A DNA stretch of 64,000 nt from Vibrio astriarenae. Lineage in GTDB: Bacteria; Pseudomonadota; Gammaproteobacteria; Enterobacterales; Vibrionaceae. Positions 43,872 through 52,496 of this stretch are shown piece by piece (the first letter of the stretch is position 1; the number at the start of each line of letters is the position of its first letter). A program made the position numbers and the translations under genes. The notes beneath the pieces were generated by a model. It saw only the letters and a list, made by a program, of their open reading frames with translations. It was not told the origin of the DNA and searched no databases. The stretch spans positions 1,240,001-1,304,000 of the forward strand of contig NZ_CP047475.1 in the NCBI RefSeq assembly GCF_010587385.1. The letters run 5' to 3'.

Positions 43872-44507
43872 CTATTTTAGAACGGCCCATGCAGGCACCT
43901 GTAGTTGCCTGCTGATAGACAGGTGGCGCAGATAAATAATTAATCCAATCGCGACCAAAGCACTGACATCAGAGAACTCTGGGGCCAAGTAAAGGACTGA
44001 GGCATGAATGACGCAGCCAATCGCAACGGGTGTGGCATAGAGTTCTTTGTTGAGTAGCAGACTTGGCCTTTGGATCAGCACGTCTCTCATGACGCCTCCC
44101 CCCACTCCTGTAATTATTCCCATTAGGATTGGTGAGATGGGTAAACCAAAGTCTAGGACCCACGCTTTGTCTGTGGCTTGTATAGAGAACATCGCTAAAG
44201 CGATAGAGTCTATGTAGAGATTAGCCTTGTTGACGATTCGTTTTTCGAGGAGTGGAACGCAAAAAAAGCCAAATGTACTACTGATAATCGCTACCCAGAT
44301 GAAGTACGTGTGCTCAGCCCAGAACATTGGAACGCCCAGAATACAGTCTCTTACTGTACCTCCACCCACGGCGGTGATGATCCCGAGAACAATGACAGTG
44401 AATAGATCGGCTTTCTTCTCCCTGGCGGCGAGAACAGCAGACAACGCAAAAGCGCTGATTCCCAAAATAGTGATTAAGTCGATTAAAGAGTCGGTATTTG
44501 CGTACAT
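43872..44507 (-). CDS. UPF0126/TRIC family membrane protein
   Basis: A 211-residue protein with about seven membrane helices in two repeats, each with a glycine motif: AVGGGTVRDCILGVPMFW and GVGGGVMRDVLIQRPSLLL. This is the bacterial TRIC (YicG/YadS) family of potassium-type cation channels. I start it at ATG 44507, behind GGAGAATACC, and not at 44519. Confidence 0.88.
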   Translation of the reverse strand: MYANTDSLIDLITILGISAFALSAVLAAREKKADLFTVIVLGIITAVGGGTVRDCILGVPMFWAEHTYFIWVAIISSTFGFFCVPLLEKRIVNKANLYIDSIALAMFSIQATDKAWVLDFGLPISPILMGIITGVGGGVMRDVLIQRPSLLLNKELYATPVAIGCVIHASVLYLAPEFSDVSALVAIGLIIYLRHLSISRQLQVPAWAVLK

Positions 44508-44543
44508 GGTATTCTCCAACGATCTGGAAGCTAAGCAATGTCG

Positions 44544-44681
44544 TTAATTGAATAAAGAGAAGGCGGTGCTTTGATGTAGCATAGCTTCGGGCGTTAGAGT
44601 GTCGTCAGATGAAGAACTGACTATCTCTGTAACTAGGAAGATAGCAACGACAGAGGTGAGCACAAACAACAGAATTTTCAT
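44544..44681 (-). CDS. small single-helix peptide
   Basis: A 45-residue frame MKILLFVLTSVVAIFLVTEIV followed by a serine/acidic stretch and AMLHQSTAF. AAGGCT precedes the ATG. It has one hydrophobic helix or signal peptide. It lies between the TRIC and serine-hydrolase genes on the same strand. Unrecognised. Confidence 0.4.
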   Translation of the reverse strand: MKILLFVLTSVVAIFLVTEIVSSSSDDTLTPEAMLHQSTAFSLFN

Positions 44682-44743
44682 GGTTTAGCCTTACTTATAG
44701 ACTTAGCCCCAAAGCTAAGTGCTCCGGGGCTATGAAGGGAATA

Positions 44744-46105
44744 TTAGTTAATAGACTGAACGATTGCTCGAGCCATGGATTCCTCTTGGTTTTCACCATC
44801 ACCTGTGGCAAACCAAGCCACGACAGTGTTGGATGACGGAGAAATATAGAGCCCCTGTCCACCGACACCTGCTTTATACATGTCACCTTCAGAAGTGACG
44901 GCGTCCCACTGGTAGCGGTTACTGATGTTGCCCGCATCGTCAGCGAAGTTCTTAGTCAGTTTTTTACCTAAGTAACCATCAGGGTATTGGTCAATGTATT
45001 TACGATCGTGGATCTTCGCCATGATCTCTTCAGAGACGATTTGCTCATCGGCAATCTGTTTAGCACTCGGCGTGAATGCCATACCAAAGCGCGCGAGATC
45101 TCGAAGCGTAGAGTTCACACCCATAAAGCCAAGCGTGTTGCCTGAAGGGCTCGCGATGTAGTATGCATCGTGCTCGGTACCTAGCTTGCTCCAAATGCGC
45201 TCTGCGAATAACTCAGAAAGCGGTTTGTCGGTAACATGCTCGACGATTCGATTGATCACAAACGTATTGATGGAGTTATATTCAAACTTTTGATGGCCAG
45301 GCGTTTTGCGCTCCATTGAACTTAACACGTCAATCCAAGACTCTTTGCGATTGAGAACATCGGGTGCCATGCCGATCATATCGGTGGCCGCCCAGCGGTA
45401 CCAAATTTGGTCTGGGTTAGTGCGTGAATCTGGCGTTGGCTCATCGTGCTCTGTACCATTTAGGCCGGATGCCATATCCAGTGATTCTGCAACTTTTACT
45501 GTGTCCCACACCGAACCTTTCAGCTCTGGTAGGTAGTGGCTAACCGGCTTTTGTGTATCGATTTTGCCTTCTTGCTCAAGCATCGCCAGTATGGTTGAGC
45601 CCGTTACCTTAGAAACCGACATCCAAAGGTGCTTGTCTTCAGGACGCATGGTTTTGTATCGCTCGAAAACAATCTTTCCGTCTTTTATCACTACCATCGC
45701 ATCAATGGGTTTGGTGTCGAAATGCTCATCTACCGAGATCTCTTTTTCCGAACGATAGTTCATATATTTGACGCTGTTAATATCAGCATTGATTGCATAA
45801 GGGAGTTGCGACACTTGCCCATCTCGTGGCACCTGTGACGTTGGGTAAAACTTTGACATGTTGACCCAAGCGAACTCGGTTTCCGCTGACGGGAACTGGA
45901 TCTTTACCTTATTCTGCGGCTGATTGAAGAAACGACTGATATTATTAATATCGTCTACTGATATCGCGGTGCTTAAATTCGCTTTCTCAGCTAATGTTGG
46001 CCCGTAAGGGTTTATCTGAGTCTCTGCTACAGAGGCTGCAGAAAATGAAAGCCCTAAGCTGAGCGCTATGGTGGTATAAAGTTTGTTTGATTTGAATGTT
46101 TTCAT
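44744..46105 (-). CDS. exported serine hydrolase (beta-lactamase class C fold)
   Basis: A 453-residue periplasmic hydrolase with a signal peptide ending AASVAE. The SxxK catalytic motif is Ser163-V-S-Lys166 in LWMSVSKVTGSTIL, and the Tyr motif is in KFEYNSINTFV. Relatives include EstB esterases, NylB-type amide hydrolases and D-aminopeptidases, so activity on an ester or amide bond is expected. It is the last gene of a leftward cluster and a paralogue of the gene at 47469-48839, with the shared block YLPELKGSVWDTV versus YVPELKGTKWDSV. Confidence 0.88.
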   Translation of the reverse strand: MKTFKSNKLYTTIALSLGLSFSAASVAETQINPYGPTLAEKANLSTAISVDDINNISRFFNQPQNKVKIQFPSAETEFAWVNMSKFYPTSQVPRDGQVSQLPYAINADINSVKYMNYRSEKEISVDEHFDTKPIDAMVVIKDGKIVFERYKTMRPEDKHLWMSVSKVTGSTILAMLEQEGKIDTQKPVSHYLPELKGSVWDTVKVAESLDMASGLNGTEHDEPTPDSRTNPDQIWYRWAATDMIGMAPDVLNRKESWIDVLSSMERKTPGHQKFEYNSINTFVINRIVEHVTDKPLSELFAERIWSKLGTEHDAYYIASPSGNTLGFMGVNSTLRDLARFGMAFTPSAKQIADEQIVSEEIMAKIHDRKYIDQYPDGYLGKKLTKNFADDAGNISNRYQWDAVTSEGDMYKAGVGGQGLYISPSSNTVVAWFATGDGENQEESMARAIVQSIN

Positions 46106-46181
46106 GTTGGTTTCCCAAATAGTGTTAATTCGTCATTTACTTGAGTGCAGTAAAAACGAGCAATAAGTAAGAATTCTCTGG

Positions 46182-47390
46182 TTAAAATGTGTAATCGACG
46201 GCGAAGATCACTCGGTGATTGTCGCGGTCATCTGACGTTGAACGTTCATAGGTGGTGTAGTTGTACTCCAGGCCTAGAACGAGATTCTCACGCGCAGTCC
46301 ATTTGATATTGGCTAGCGCAAATTGTGTTTCAGTGAACGTGTCACTTTGCCATTCGATTTCTTCTGCTTGCCAAACGCCATAGGCGAAGGTTGACTTCAA
46401 AGAATCGGTCCATGAATGACCTAAAGATGTCCACAGTGATTGAGATTCACGTAGATGGAATTCACCGGTACTTGGCTCAAACAATGGCCCTGTGTTATTA
46501 ACCCCGAGTACGTAGCGGTCGTTACCGTAACTGTTGTAGTAAGCAATCGAAAAGTGATCTTTAGGGTTAAACTTAATGCCACCAGAAACCTGGTAGGCCC
46601 AACCGTTATCGCTAAAAGACTCGCCTGCGAATTGCCCTTCTTTGACTTTGGTCGTGATGTGATTCACTACAGCGGAAGCTCTTACCCAATAGTCGTCGGT
46701 GCTATTTTGCACACCGACAACGAAATCTGGGTATCGGGAGGTGTTATCGAGACTCGCTTCAGAATGGTGTTCCTCATCCATCTGCACCCGGTTTGAACCA
46801 CTTTCTAGCGCTAAGTCATAACGGAAGTTACCGAAACTTTGTGACCAACGGATCAATGGTTGACGGGTGAACACAACACCGCTCAGTGTGGGTTCAAGTA
46901 CGGTATCTGGTGAGCGGTTCATATCCATAAGGGTTGACCAGGTTTGTCCAATCAGCAGTGAACCATTGCCCATTTGCCAACTAACTAGCGCTTCACGCAT
47001 GCGCAGTTCCATGTTCCCGTTGTTGGCACCATTGAAATCAAAAGAGATGAATGAGCGGATCGACTCATCTCCTTCAAACTGAGTATTGGTACCGAAGTTT
47101 AAACGAGTGAGCGTGCTGTCAATATGTACACTTGGGTCAGTATTGCGACCATACAGACCATTGGGAGTATTGTTGACGCCCATCCCTGACACGTCACTGT
47201 CCGCAATTAACGCACCAACGATCTTACCCGTGATGCCCACCTCTGTTCGGTCAAGAACTTCAAGCGCACTTGAAGCTGGCGAGAAACTCAATGCCAGGGC
47301 GAGCGCAGACGTGGTTGAGAAGGTTTTGCTCGTTGAAAATTGTCTTTGATGTCTTGGTTTGCTTTTCATCGAAATTCTGCTTTTGGTCAT
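46182..47390 (-). CDS. DcaP-type trimeric outer-membrane porin
   Basis: A 402-residue beta-barrel with a signal peptide ending ASSALE. The barrel begins TEVGITGKIVGALIADSD and contains DSTLTRLNFGTNTQFEGDESIRSFISFDF, MELRMREALVSWQMGNGSLLIGQTWSTLMD and ends HRVIFAVDYTF with a terminal Phe. This is the DcaP family, which carries dicarboxylates and other negatively charged compounds across the outer membrane. It lies between two paralogous serine hydrolases, suggesting uptake of the substrate of those enzymes. A second ATG at 47369 is also possible. Confidence 0.8.
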   Translation of the reverse strand: MTKSRISMKSKPRHQRQFSTSKTFSTTSALALALSFSPASSALEVLDRTEVGITGKIVGALIADSDVSGMGVNNTPNGLYGRNTDPSVHIDSTLTRLNFGTNTQFEGDESIRSFISFDFNGANNGNMELRMREALVSWQMGNGSLLIGQTWSTLMDMNRSPDTVLEPTLSGVVFTRQPLIRWSQSFGNFRYDLALESGSNRVQMDEEHHSEASLDNTSRYPDFVVGVQNSTDDYWVRASAVVNHITTKVKEGQFAGESFSDNGWAYQVSGGIKFNPKDHFSIAYYNSYGNDRYVLGVNNTGPLFEPSTGEFHLRESQSLWTSLGHSWTDSLKSTFAYGVWQAEEIEWQSDTFTETQFALANIKWTARENLVLGLEYNYTTYERSTSDDRDNHRVIFAVDYTF

Positions 47391-47468
47391 CTAATGCACA
47401 CAATGAACCCCGCACCTAATTGACGCTTAGGCGCGTGGGTTGTAAGGCTTATTGTTGAAACGAAGGAT

Positions 47469-48839
47469 TTACTGGTCTGAAAGCTGTTTAGCAGCTTCGC
47501 GCAGATACCCAGGGATTAGGTCTGGCGTTAGATAAACCGGAGATGTTGAGAAAGCAACGCCGACGACATCACGCTCAGGATCCACATAAAGGTTTTGGTA
47601 TAGGTTGCCATGTTTGAACAGGGCTCCATCTTCCCAAGCCGCATCCCATTGGTGAGTATTATAGATAGGCATATCTTTTCCGAACGCCGCTTTTACCCAA
47701 GAGTGATCAGTAAAGTCACCTGCGAGGTAGGCTTCGTGGTTACCGCCTTTTTGCATTTTTTCAAGCACTTGCTGAGAAACGACTTGCTCTTCAGATACTT
47801 TATTCCAGCTTGGAGTAAATAACAGGCCGTAGCGAGCTAAATCATCCAGGCGACTATTGAATAAGCCATAAGCAAGGGCGTGGCCTGCTGGAGATAGGTT
47901 GATTTGAGCTGAAGCGCGCGCGCCAACCTTAGACCAGATTCGATCTTCGAAGACTTGTGTGAACGGCTGTTGGGTGATGTTTTCGATCGCCACGCCAAGC
48001 ACTTTTGTGATTGTTGAGCTGTAACGCGCAAATTTACCAGATGGTTCGCCTTCTAACGATTCAACATCACGCAAAACCTTCATTTCGTCTTCAATCACGC
48101 CTTGCGCATTTTCCACATTAAAGTCCGCAGACAACATACGTTGGAATACGGAGTTAGGGTTGAGTGTGTTCGCCGCATTCTCACTAATATCAAGACCAGA
48201 GGCCATGTTCATAGCGTCAAGCATGATCACGCTATCCCATTTTGTGCCTTTCAGCTCAGGCACATACTCAGTAATAGGCTTGCTCATGTCGACTTTGCCT
48301 TCGACTTCTAACATCGTAAGAATGGTACCGACAGCCGACTTAGATACTGACGCCCAAACATGTGTATCAGATGGATGCATGCCTGGATAAGCCTCGTAAA
48401 CGACCTCACCGCCTTTTAGGATCATGATGCCCTGTACACGGGTCTTTTCATCATGGATGTAATCGTTCAATGAAACTGACTCTGTTCCGTCACCCATGGT
48501 AAAGGTGAGATCATTAAGAGACTCATCGATATTGCGCTTAAGCACGCTCACTTCTCCGTGAGGCATAGCCAGTTCAGCCGGAATATATTTAGACATATTA
48601 ACAGCATAATACAGAGCATGGTCTCCACCCATTTGCATGTGGAAGTTACCAAAGCTGGCGTTAGCTTGATCAATAAACTGTTTGCTAAACCCTTCTTTAA
48701 CTTGGGTTACTGGGATCGTAGGTTTCGCCCCAGGCTGAGCTAAGGCTTTTTCAAGTGGTGACTCTGCCTTTGCAACGCCTGCCATTAGAGTGGATGCAAT
48801 TAAGCATGCCGCATGTCGGATTTTAAATTTCGTTTTCAT
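47469..48839 (-). CDS. exported serine hydrolase, paralogue
   Basis: A 456-residue class C beta-lactamase-fold hydrolase with signal peptide (ending GVAKAES). SxxK is Ser164-V-S-Lys167 in VWASVSKSAVGTIL and the Tyr is in FARYSSTITKV. It shares the MLEVEGKVD and YVPELKG blocks with the hydrolase at 44744-46105, so the two arose by duplication and now flank the porin. The presence of two divergent copies suggests complementary specificities. Confidence 0.88.
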   Translation of the reverse strand: MKTKFKIRHAACLIASTLMAGVAKAESPLEKALAQPGAKPTIPVTQVKEGFSKQFIDQANASFGNFHMQMGGDHALYYAVNMSKYIPAELAMPHGEVSVLKRNIDESLNDLTFTMGDGTESVSLNDYIHDEKTRVQGIMILKGGEVVYEAYPGMHPSDTHVWASVSKSAVGTILTMLEVEGKVDMSKPITEYVPELKGTKWDSVIMLDAMNMASGLDISENAANTLNPNSVFQRMLSADFNVENAQGVIEDEMKVLRDVESLEGEPSGKFARYSSTITKVLGVAIENITQQPFTQVFEDRIWSKVGARASAQINLSPAGHALAYGLFNSRLDDLARYGLLFTPSWNKVSEEQVVSQQVLEKMQKGGNHEAYLAGDFTDHSWVKAAFGKDMPIYNTHQWDAAWEDGALFKHGNLYQNLYVDPERDVVGVAFSTSPVYLTPDLIPGYLREAAKQLSDQ

Positions 48840-48892
48840 AATAAGAACCTAGTTTTTAAATTAGTGTGCTTTTCAAAGTGAATAGGGATGAA

Positions 48893-49633
48893 TTAAAAAT
48901 AGAATTTGTAGTTAGCCCAAACGACCGTCTCGTTGAGGCTCTCATCGACAGAGCTATTTTTAATCGTTGTATTGGTATTGGTGATTTTAATTTGTCCCCA
49001 GCGTGTTCTTTCATTATTGAAAGGCGTAGACATGAGAAAGTTGGTATTGAGAACAGACATGTCTGCGTCACCCGATAAATAGTTATATTCCGGATATAAG
49101 CCGAAATAAGTGCCATCTTTACCAGCGGTATAGAAAACATAGAGAGCCGCAGAGCCACCCATCGCGTTTTGATCGGATAAGTTAGCGCGAGACTTTACCT
49201 CATCCGAAAACTGGCCAGCAAGAACACCCGCACGAGGAAATATGTTCAATCCTTTAACACCCGAATTAATCGCCAGTGTGACCCCAGGAGACGCCGAGGT
49301 GAACAACGCGTTGTCTAACACATCAATCGATGCGGCGATCTTTGGAACGGTTGTGTTTTCTGTCGTAAATACATGGAAGTATTGAAACCTGCTGTCAGAG
49401 TATTTACCTTCCTTATCCATCGCAGCTTCTAGGGTAAACATACCTTGTTGACCGTTATCGAATTTCATATCACCAGAGATCGAGCCTTTGACTCCACCTT
49501 GGTTGCTTATTGCTACATAAGCGGAAGTATTGGTTTCCGTTAGGTCTGAAGGATCAGGCGTTTTGTCTGCCGCCAATACTGGAATCGACGCTGCTATCAG
49601 GGGCAAAGCAATAATTGATCTTGTATGAGTCAT
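48893..49633 (-). CDS. outer-membrane beta-barrel-like protein
   Basis: A 246-residue exported protein with a signal peptide ending PVLAADK. The mature part alternates short beta-strands (GGVKGSISGDMKF, GMFTLEAAM, DGTYFGLYPEYNYL) and ends ETVVWANYKFYF with a terminal aromatic, as an outer-membrane barrel does. It is not a family I can name. It is the first gene of the leftward cluster and follows the two direct repeats that lie upstream. Confidence 0.65.
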   Translation of the reverse strand: MTHTRSIIALPLIAASIPVLAADKTPDPSDLTETNTSAYVAISNQGGVKGSISGDMKFDNGQQGMFTLEAAMDKEGKYSDSRFQYFHVFTTENTTVPKIAASIDVLDNALFTSASPGVTLAINSGVKGLNIFPRAGVLAGQFSDEVKSRANLSDQNAMGGSAALYVFYTAGKDGTYFGLYPEYNYLSGDADMSVLNTNFLMSTPFNNERTRWGQIKITNTNTTIKNSSVDESLNETVVWANYKFYF

Positions 49634-49935
49634 CTATGATTCTCTAGTTGTCTAGGTAAGAGATACAAAATCCTTTTGCGTAAATTACAGCAACTACGTT
49701 GGCGTAAAGACTCCCTTCGATGAGCGTATGTTAGGAGAGCACAATGAAATAAAACAGGTCATTTTTGGACATTGAATAGGTCATTTTTGGACATTTTCGC
49801 AAACTTGGTCAGTGCAAAAGATAAGAGATTTGATAGATAAAAAGAGGGTTAAATTTGGAGTAGTGAAGTGTAGAGCTTAAGTGACTGAAGCTTGAATAGT
49901 GAGACAAAGCATAGAATGCGACTAGAGTGAAACCA
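49634..49935. other. promoter region with direct repeats
   Basis: 302 bases between the OMP gene and the AraC gene. It contains the two 18-bp repeats at 49756-49795, and otherwise no frame or hairpin I can support. Confidence 0.6.
49756..49795. promoter_or_regulatory. two perfect 18-bp direct repeats, 22-bp period
   Basis: AGGTCATTTTTGGACATT occurs at 49756-49773 and again at 49778-49795. The 22-base period (two helical turns) is what AraC-type dimers typically need. It is 123 bases upstream of the OMP gene start and next to the AraC gene. Confidence 0.75.
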
Positions 49936-50904
49936 TCAATCAGGTAACTCTTTCCTTAATTGTGCTGGCGTTAAACCACACATGGCTTTGATGGCTCGGT
50001 TGTAATTAGAAACATTGTCATACCCCATTCGATAGGCGATATTACTCACCGACTCATCCGTCTCTAACAGTAACTGTTTACTTCGCTTGAGAATGGCGTG
50101 TTTTTTTATTTCTAAGAAGGAGGTATCGTGATCTTTAAAGTAGCGATAGAGTGTTTTGGGAGTGATGCCAAATAAACTCGCAACCCAATCGGCTGTAAAA
50201 TGAGGGATATGGCAGTAGCTCTCAGCTAAAAGCAGAACTTCGCTGATGTCTCTTGATTTCAGCGCTCGGTTTGCCATAGGCTCCAGATTATCTACATCGG
50301 TTAGCTCTAAGCTAAAATACGCTTGCTCGTAACGAATGTCGGTATCAGGTAACAGGATGTCAGCGTAAATTTTCCCCTGATGTTCATTACTCACTAGACT
50401 TAAGCTCGCTGGCTTCCATTCATTTCCAAGCCAATGACGACAAATATAAAGTAACAGGGATACGCGAAACCACTCATTAATGTTTGAGCCGGGGAAAGTG
50501 GGTTTAAGTAAACCTCGATGACACCAACTCCAAACACCAGACACCTTCTCAAGCCAATAAGTATTTTGACGACTGAAGCGATGTTCGTTGCTCATAAGGG
50601 ATTGAATGGTCTGCTTAAAATCAAGCCCGCTGTCGATAAGTCCCCATTTCCCCTCGATGACTTGTTGCGCTACGTTTTGTCCGATGATTAAGGGCATATT
50701 GTCATCACAGAGTGGAGCGACTCGATATAAAAAAAGGGCTAGCTCTTTCATGGGTAACCACGACTCATTGAGAACATCGTCACTAGGCAAACCACAATCT
50801 GAGGCGATTTCTCTCCAACGTACCCCCTTACTCTCTAGGTACGGTATATAGTAAAGGAGCGTTTCCGATGAAGTGAGTATGAGAGGAGAGTGCAGTTTTC
50901 GCAT
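49936..50904 (-). CDS. AraC family regulator (arabinose-binding domain type)
   Basis: A 322-residue regulator. The N-terminal sensor region (YLESKGVRWREIASDCGLP and the conserved GQNVAQQVIEGKWGLID block) fits the AraC_binding_2/OruR-MmsR branch. The C-terminal domain has ITPKTLYRYFKDHD and SNIAYRMGYDNVSNYNRAIKAMCGLTPAQLRKEL. It lies directly upstream of the leftward cluster 44744-49633, and the direct repeats in between are its likely binding sites. Confidence 0.88.
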   Translation of the reverse strand: MRKLHSPLILTSSETLLYYIPYLESKGVRWREIASDCGLPSDDVLNESWLPMKELALFLYRVAPLCDDNMPLIIGQNVAQQVIEGKWGLIDSGLDFKQTIQSLMSNEHRFSRQNTYWLEKVSGVWSWCHRGLLKPTFPGSNINEWFRVSLLLYICRHWLGNEWKPASLSLVSNEHQGKIYADILLPDTDIRYEQAYFSLELTDVDNLEPMANRALKSRDISEVLLLAESYCHIPHFTADWVASLFGITPKTLYRYFKDHDTSFLEIKKHAILKRSKQLLLETDESVSNIAYRMGYDNVSNYNRAIKAMCGLTPAQLRKELPD

Positions 50905-51507
50905 GTGCTCATTCTAATCGCGGTTCATGGTCGAGTCTCTAAATCCTAACACGGCGTTTTGAGGTATGGAATTGTGTAGACGACTATTGTTCAGGGTTGC
51001 ATCAGTAGATTTTCTATTTTCCCGCCTATAACTTCATATTTCATTGCGTGAGATTGTCGCCTTTTCACCTATTACTCGCCAGTGAATGTCTGTATAAAGC
51101 CACCAAATCATGAGCGAGTTTGATTATGAAACTTGGTCTGGTGAACTCAATGAAGCTAGAAAAAATGCAACCTATATTGGTAGCAAATGATGAACAAAAA
51201 AGAACTGACAAGAGTTGGTATTGATCTTATCTGCTTGGCATCCCTAGTGGTAAGTGTCCATGACCTCAACAAAATTGTTAATAGTGTCGATTCACTTGAT
51301 GAGCTGAGGCAAGAGATTCAACGCACTCATCGCAAAAACTTGAGCAGGTAATTATGAATAGGCACCTTTCAAATACTAAAGATAAGTAATAAATGAAGCC
51401 TGTGATGAAGTGGTAATTCAGTTGTGTTCAAAGTAAGTTTTGAATACTGTTGTCAAACAACAAAAAGACGCACATCAAATGCACGCCTTCAGCAATTGTG
51501 TCTAGTT
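50905..51507. other. 603-base region with one small frame
   Basis: Apart from the 54-codon frame at 51187-51351 I see no gene; it includes the AraC promoter on the left. Confidence 0.4.
51187..51351 (+). CDS. small hypothetical protein
   Basis: A 54-residue frame starting MMNKKELTRVGIDLICLASL and ending HRKNLSR; a moderately hydrophobic helix followed by a charged amphipathic helix. Preceded by a 26-codon frame (51111-51191) whose stop overlaps its ATG. No ribosome-binding site is clear. Not recognised. Confidence 0.35.
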   Translation: MMNKKELTRVGIDLICLASLVVSVHDLNKIVNSVDSLDELRQEIQRTHRKNLSR

Positions 51508-52278
51508 TTAGTTGGACAAAAGTTGTTCCGAGAACTCAGCAAAACCGTATCCACCGGGCTTAGTCGTCACAACTGATGGCTTGTGGCTAAGCTTATCCCA
51601 ATATTTGGCGATATTTGCTACGCCAACACTGTTGGCAAGCCAACCAAACATTTCCGCATCATTAGGAGAGTCTCCGACATAGCAGCATTGGGTCTGAATC
51701 TGCTCATCGCTTAGGCCTTGCTGTTTGAGAAAGTACTCTGCAGTGATGCGTTTGGAGTGATGACCGTACCAGGCATTAATGTGAATGGAGCTTGCCGTCG
51801 CATTTGCGCCAAGAGCGTGAATTCTATTAACCACCTCTTCAATGATATCGGGGCAAACGGGCGCACAGTTTTGACCGATGTCGATAGCGACTTCACAAAC
51901 TCGATAAGCCTGATCGAGGGTAAAATTCAGTGCAGGGTATTTCGATATTATCTCTGTAACCTGAGCTTTTAGACGCTGTTGATTATCAAGAAGCGTATCC
52001 ATTGATGTTGAGCCGTGGCGGACTAAGAAACCGCCTTTTTTCTCCATGATGACCGCGCCATTTTCCGCCAATACGGCATCGACAGGCCAAAGTTGGGCAA
52101 TATGGTCACCCCAACCAGCACAAGCTCCTGTCACGGCGACTACCTTCTTCCCAGCAGCACGCAGTGCTTGCAGTGCTATCAGTGTTTCAGGTGGCAGATG
52201 ACCCTCACAAGTTAGTGTGTCATCTACGTCAGTGAGAACCCAGTTTACCAAGTCCCAGTGTTTATCTAATCTATTCAT
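51508..52278 (-). CDS. HAD-IIB type phosphatase
   Basis: A 256-residue HAD hydrolase of the Cof/sucrose-phosphatase branch. Motif I is TDVDDTL, motif II in VVAVTGACAGW, the cap region is the C2 type with TASSIHINAWYGHHSK, and motif IV is YVGDSPNDAEMFGWL. It acts on a sugar or other small phosphate ester; unspecific. Divergent to the amidohydrolase. Confidence 0.85.
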   Translation of the reverse strand: MNRLDKHWDLVNWVLTDVDDTLTCEGHLPPETLIALQALRAAGKKVVAVTGACAGWGDHIAQLWPVDAVLAENGAVIMEKKGGFLVRHGSTSMDTLLDNQQRLKAQVTEIISKYPALNFTLDQAYRVCEVAIDIGQNCAPVCPDIIEEVVNRIHALGANATASSIHINAWYGHHSKRITAEYFLKQQGLSDEQIQTQCCYVGDSPNDAEMFGWLANSVGVANIAKYWDKLSHKPSVVTTKPGGYGFAEFSEQLLSN

Positions 52279-52496
52279 TCTAGTGATTAATTTGTTTGAT
52301 CATACAGAGCTTTATGTCTCTAGCCCTTGTTGAGCGCCAATAAAGAAATCACATGATAGGCAGCATTCATTGCAGTTTAAATATCATCGAATTGAATAGG
52401 CGTTAGTCGGCGCTGTCATCAAATGGCAATTATCTAGCTCGCTCTGTTACTAATATTGCTCTCGAATTCAAAGCACATGATTGAAAAGAGAATATT

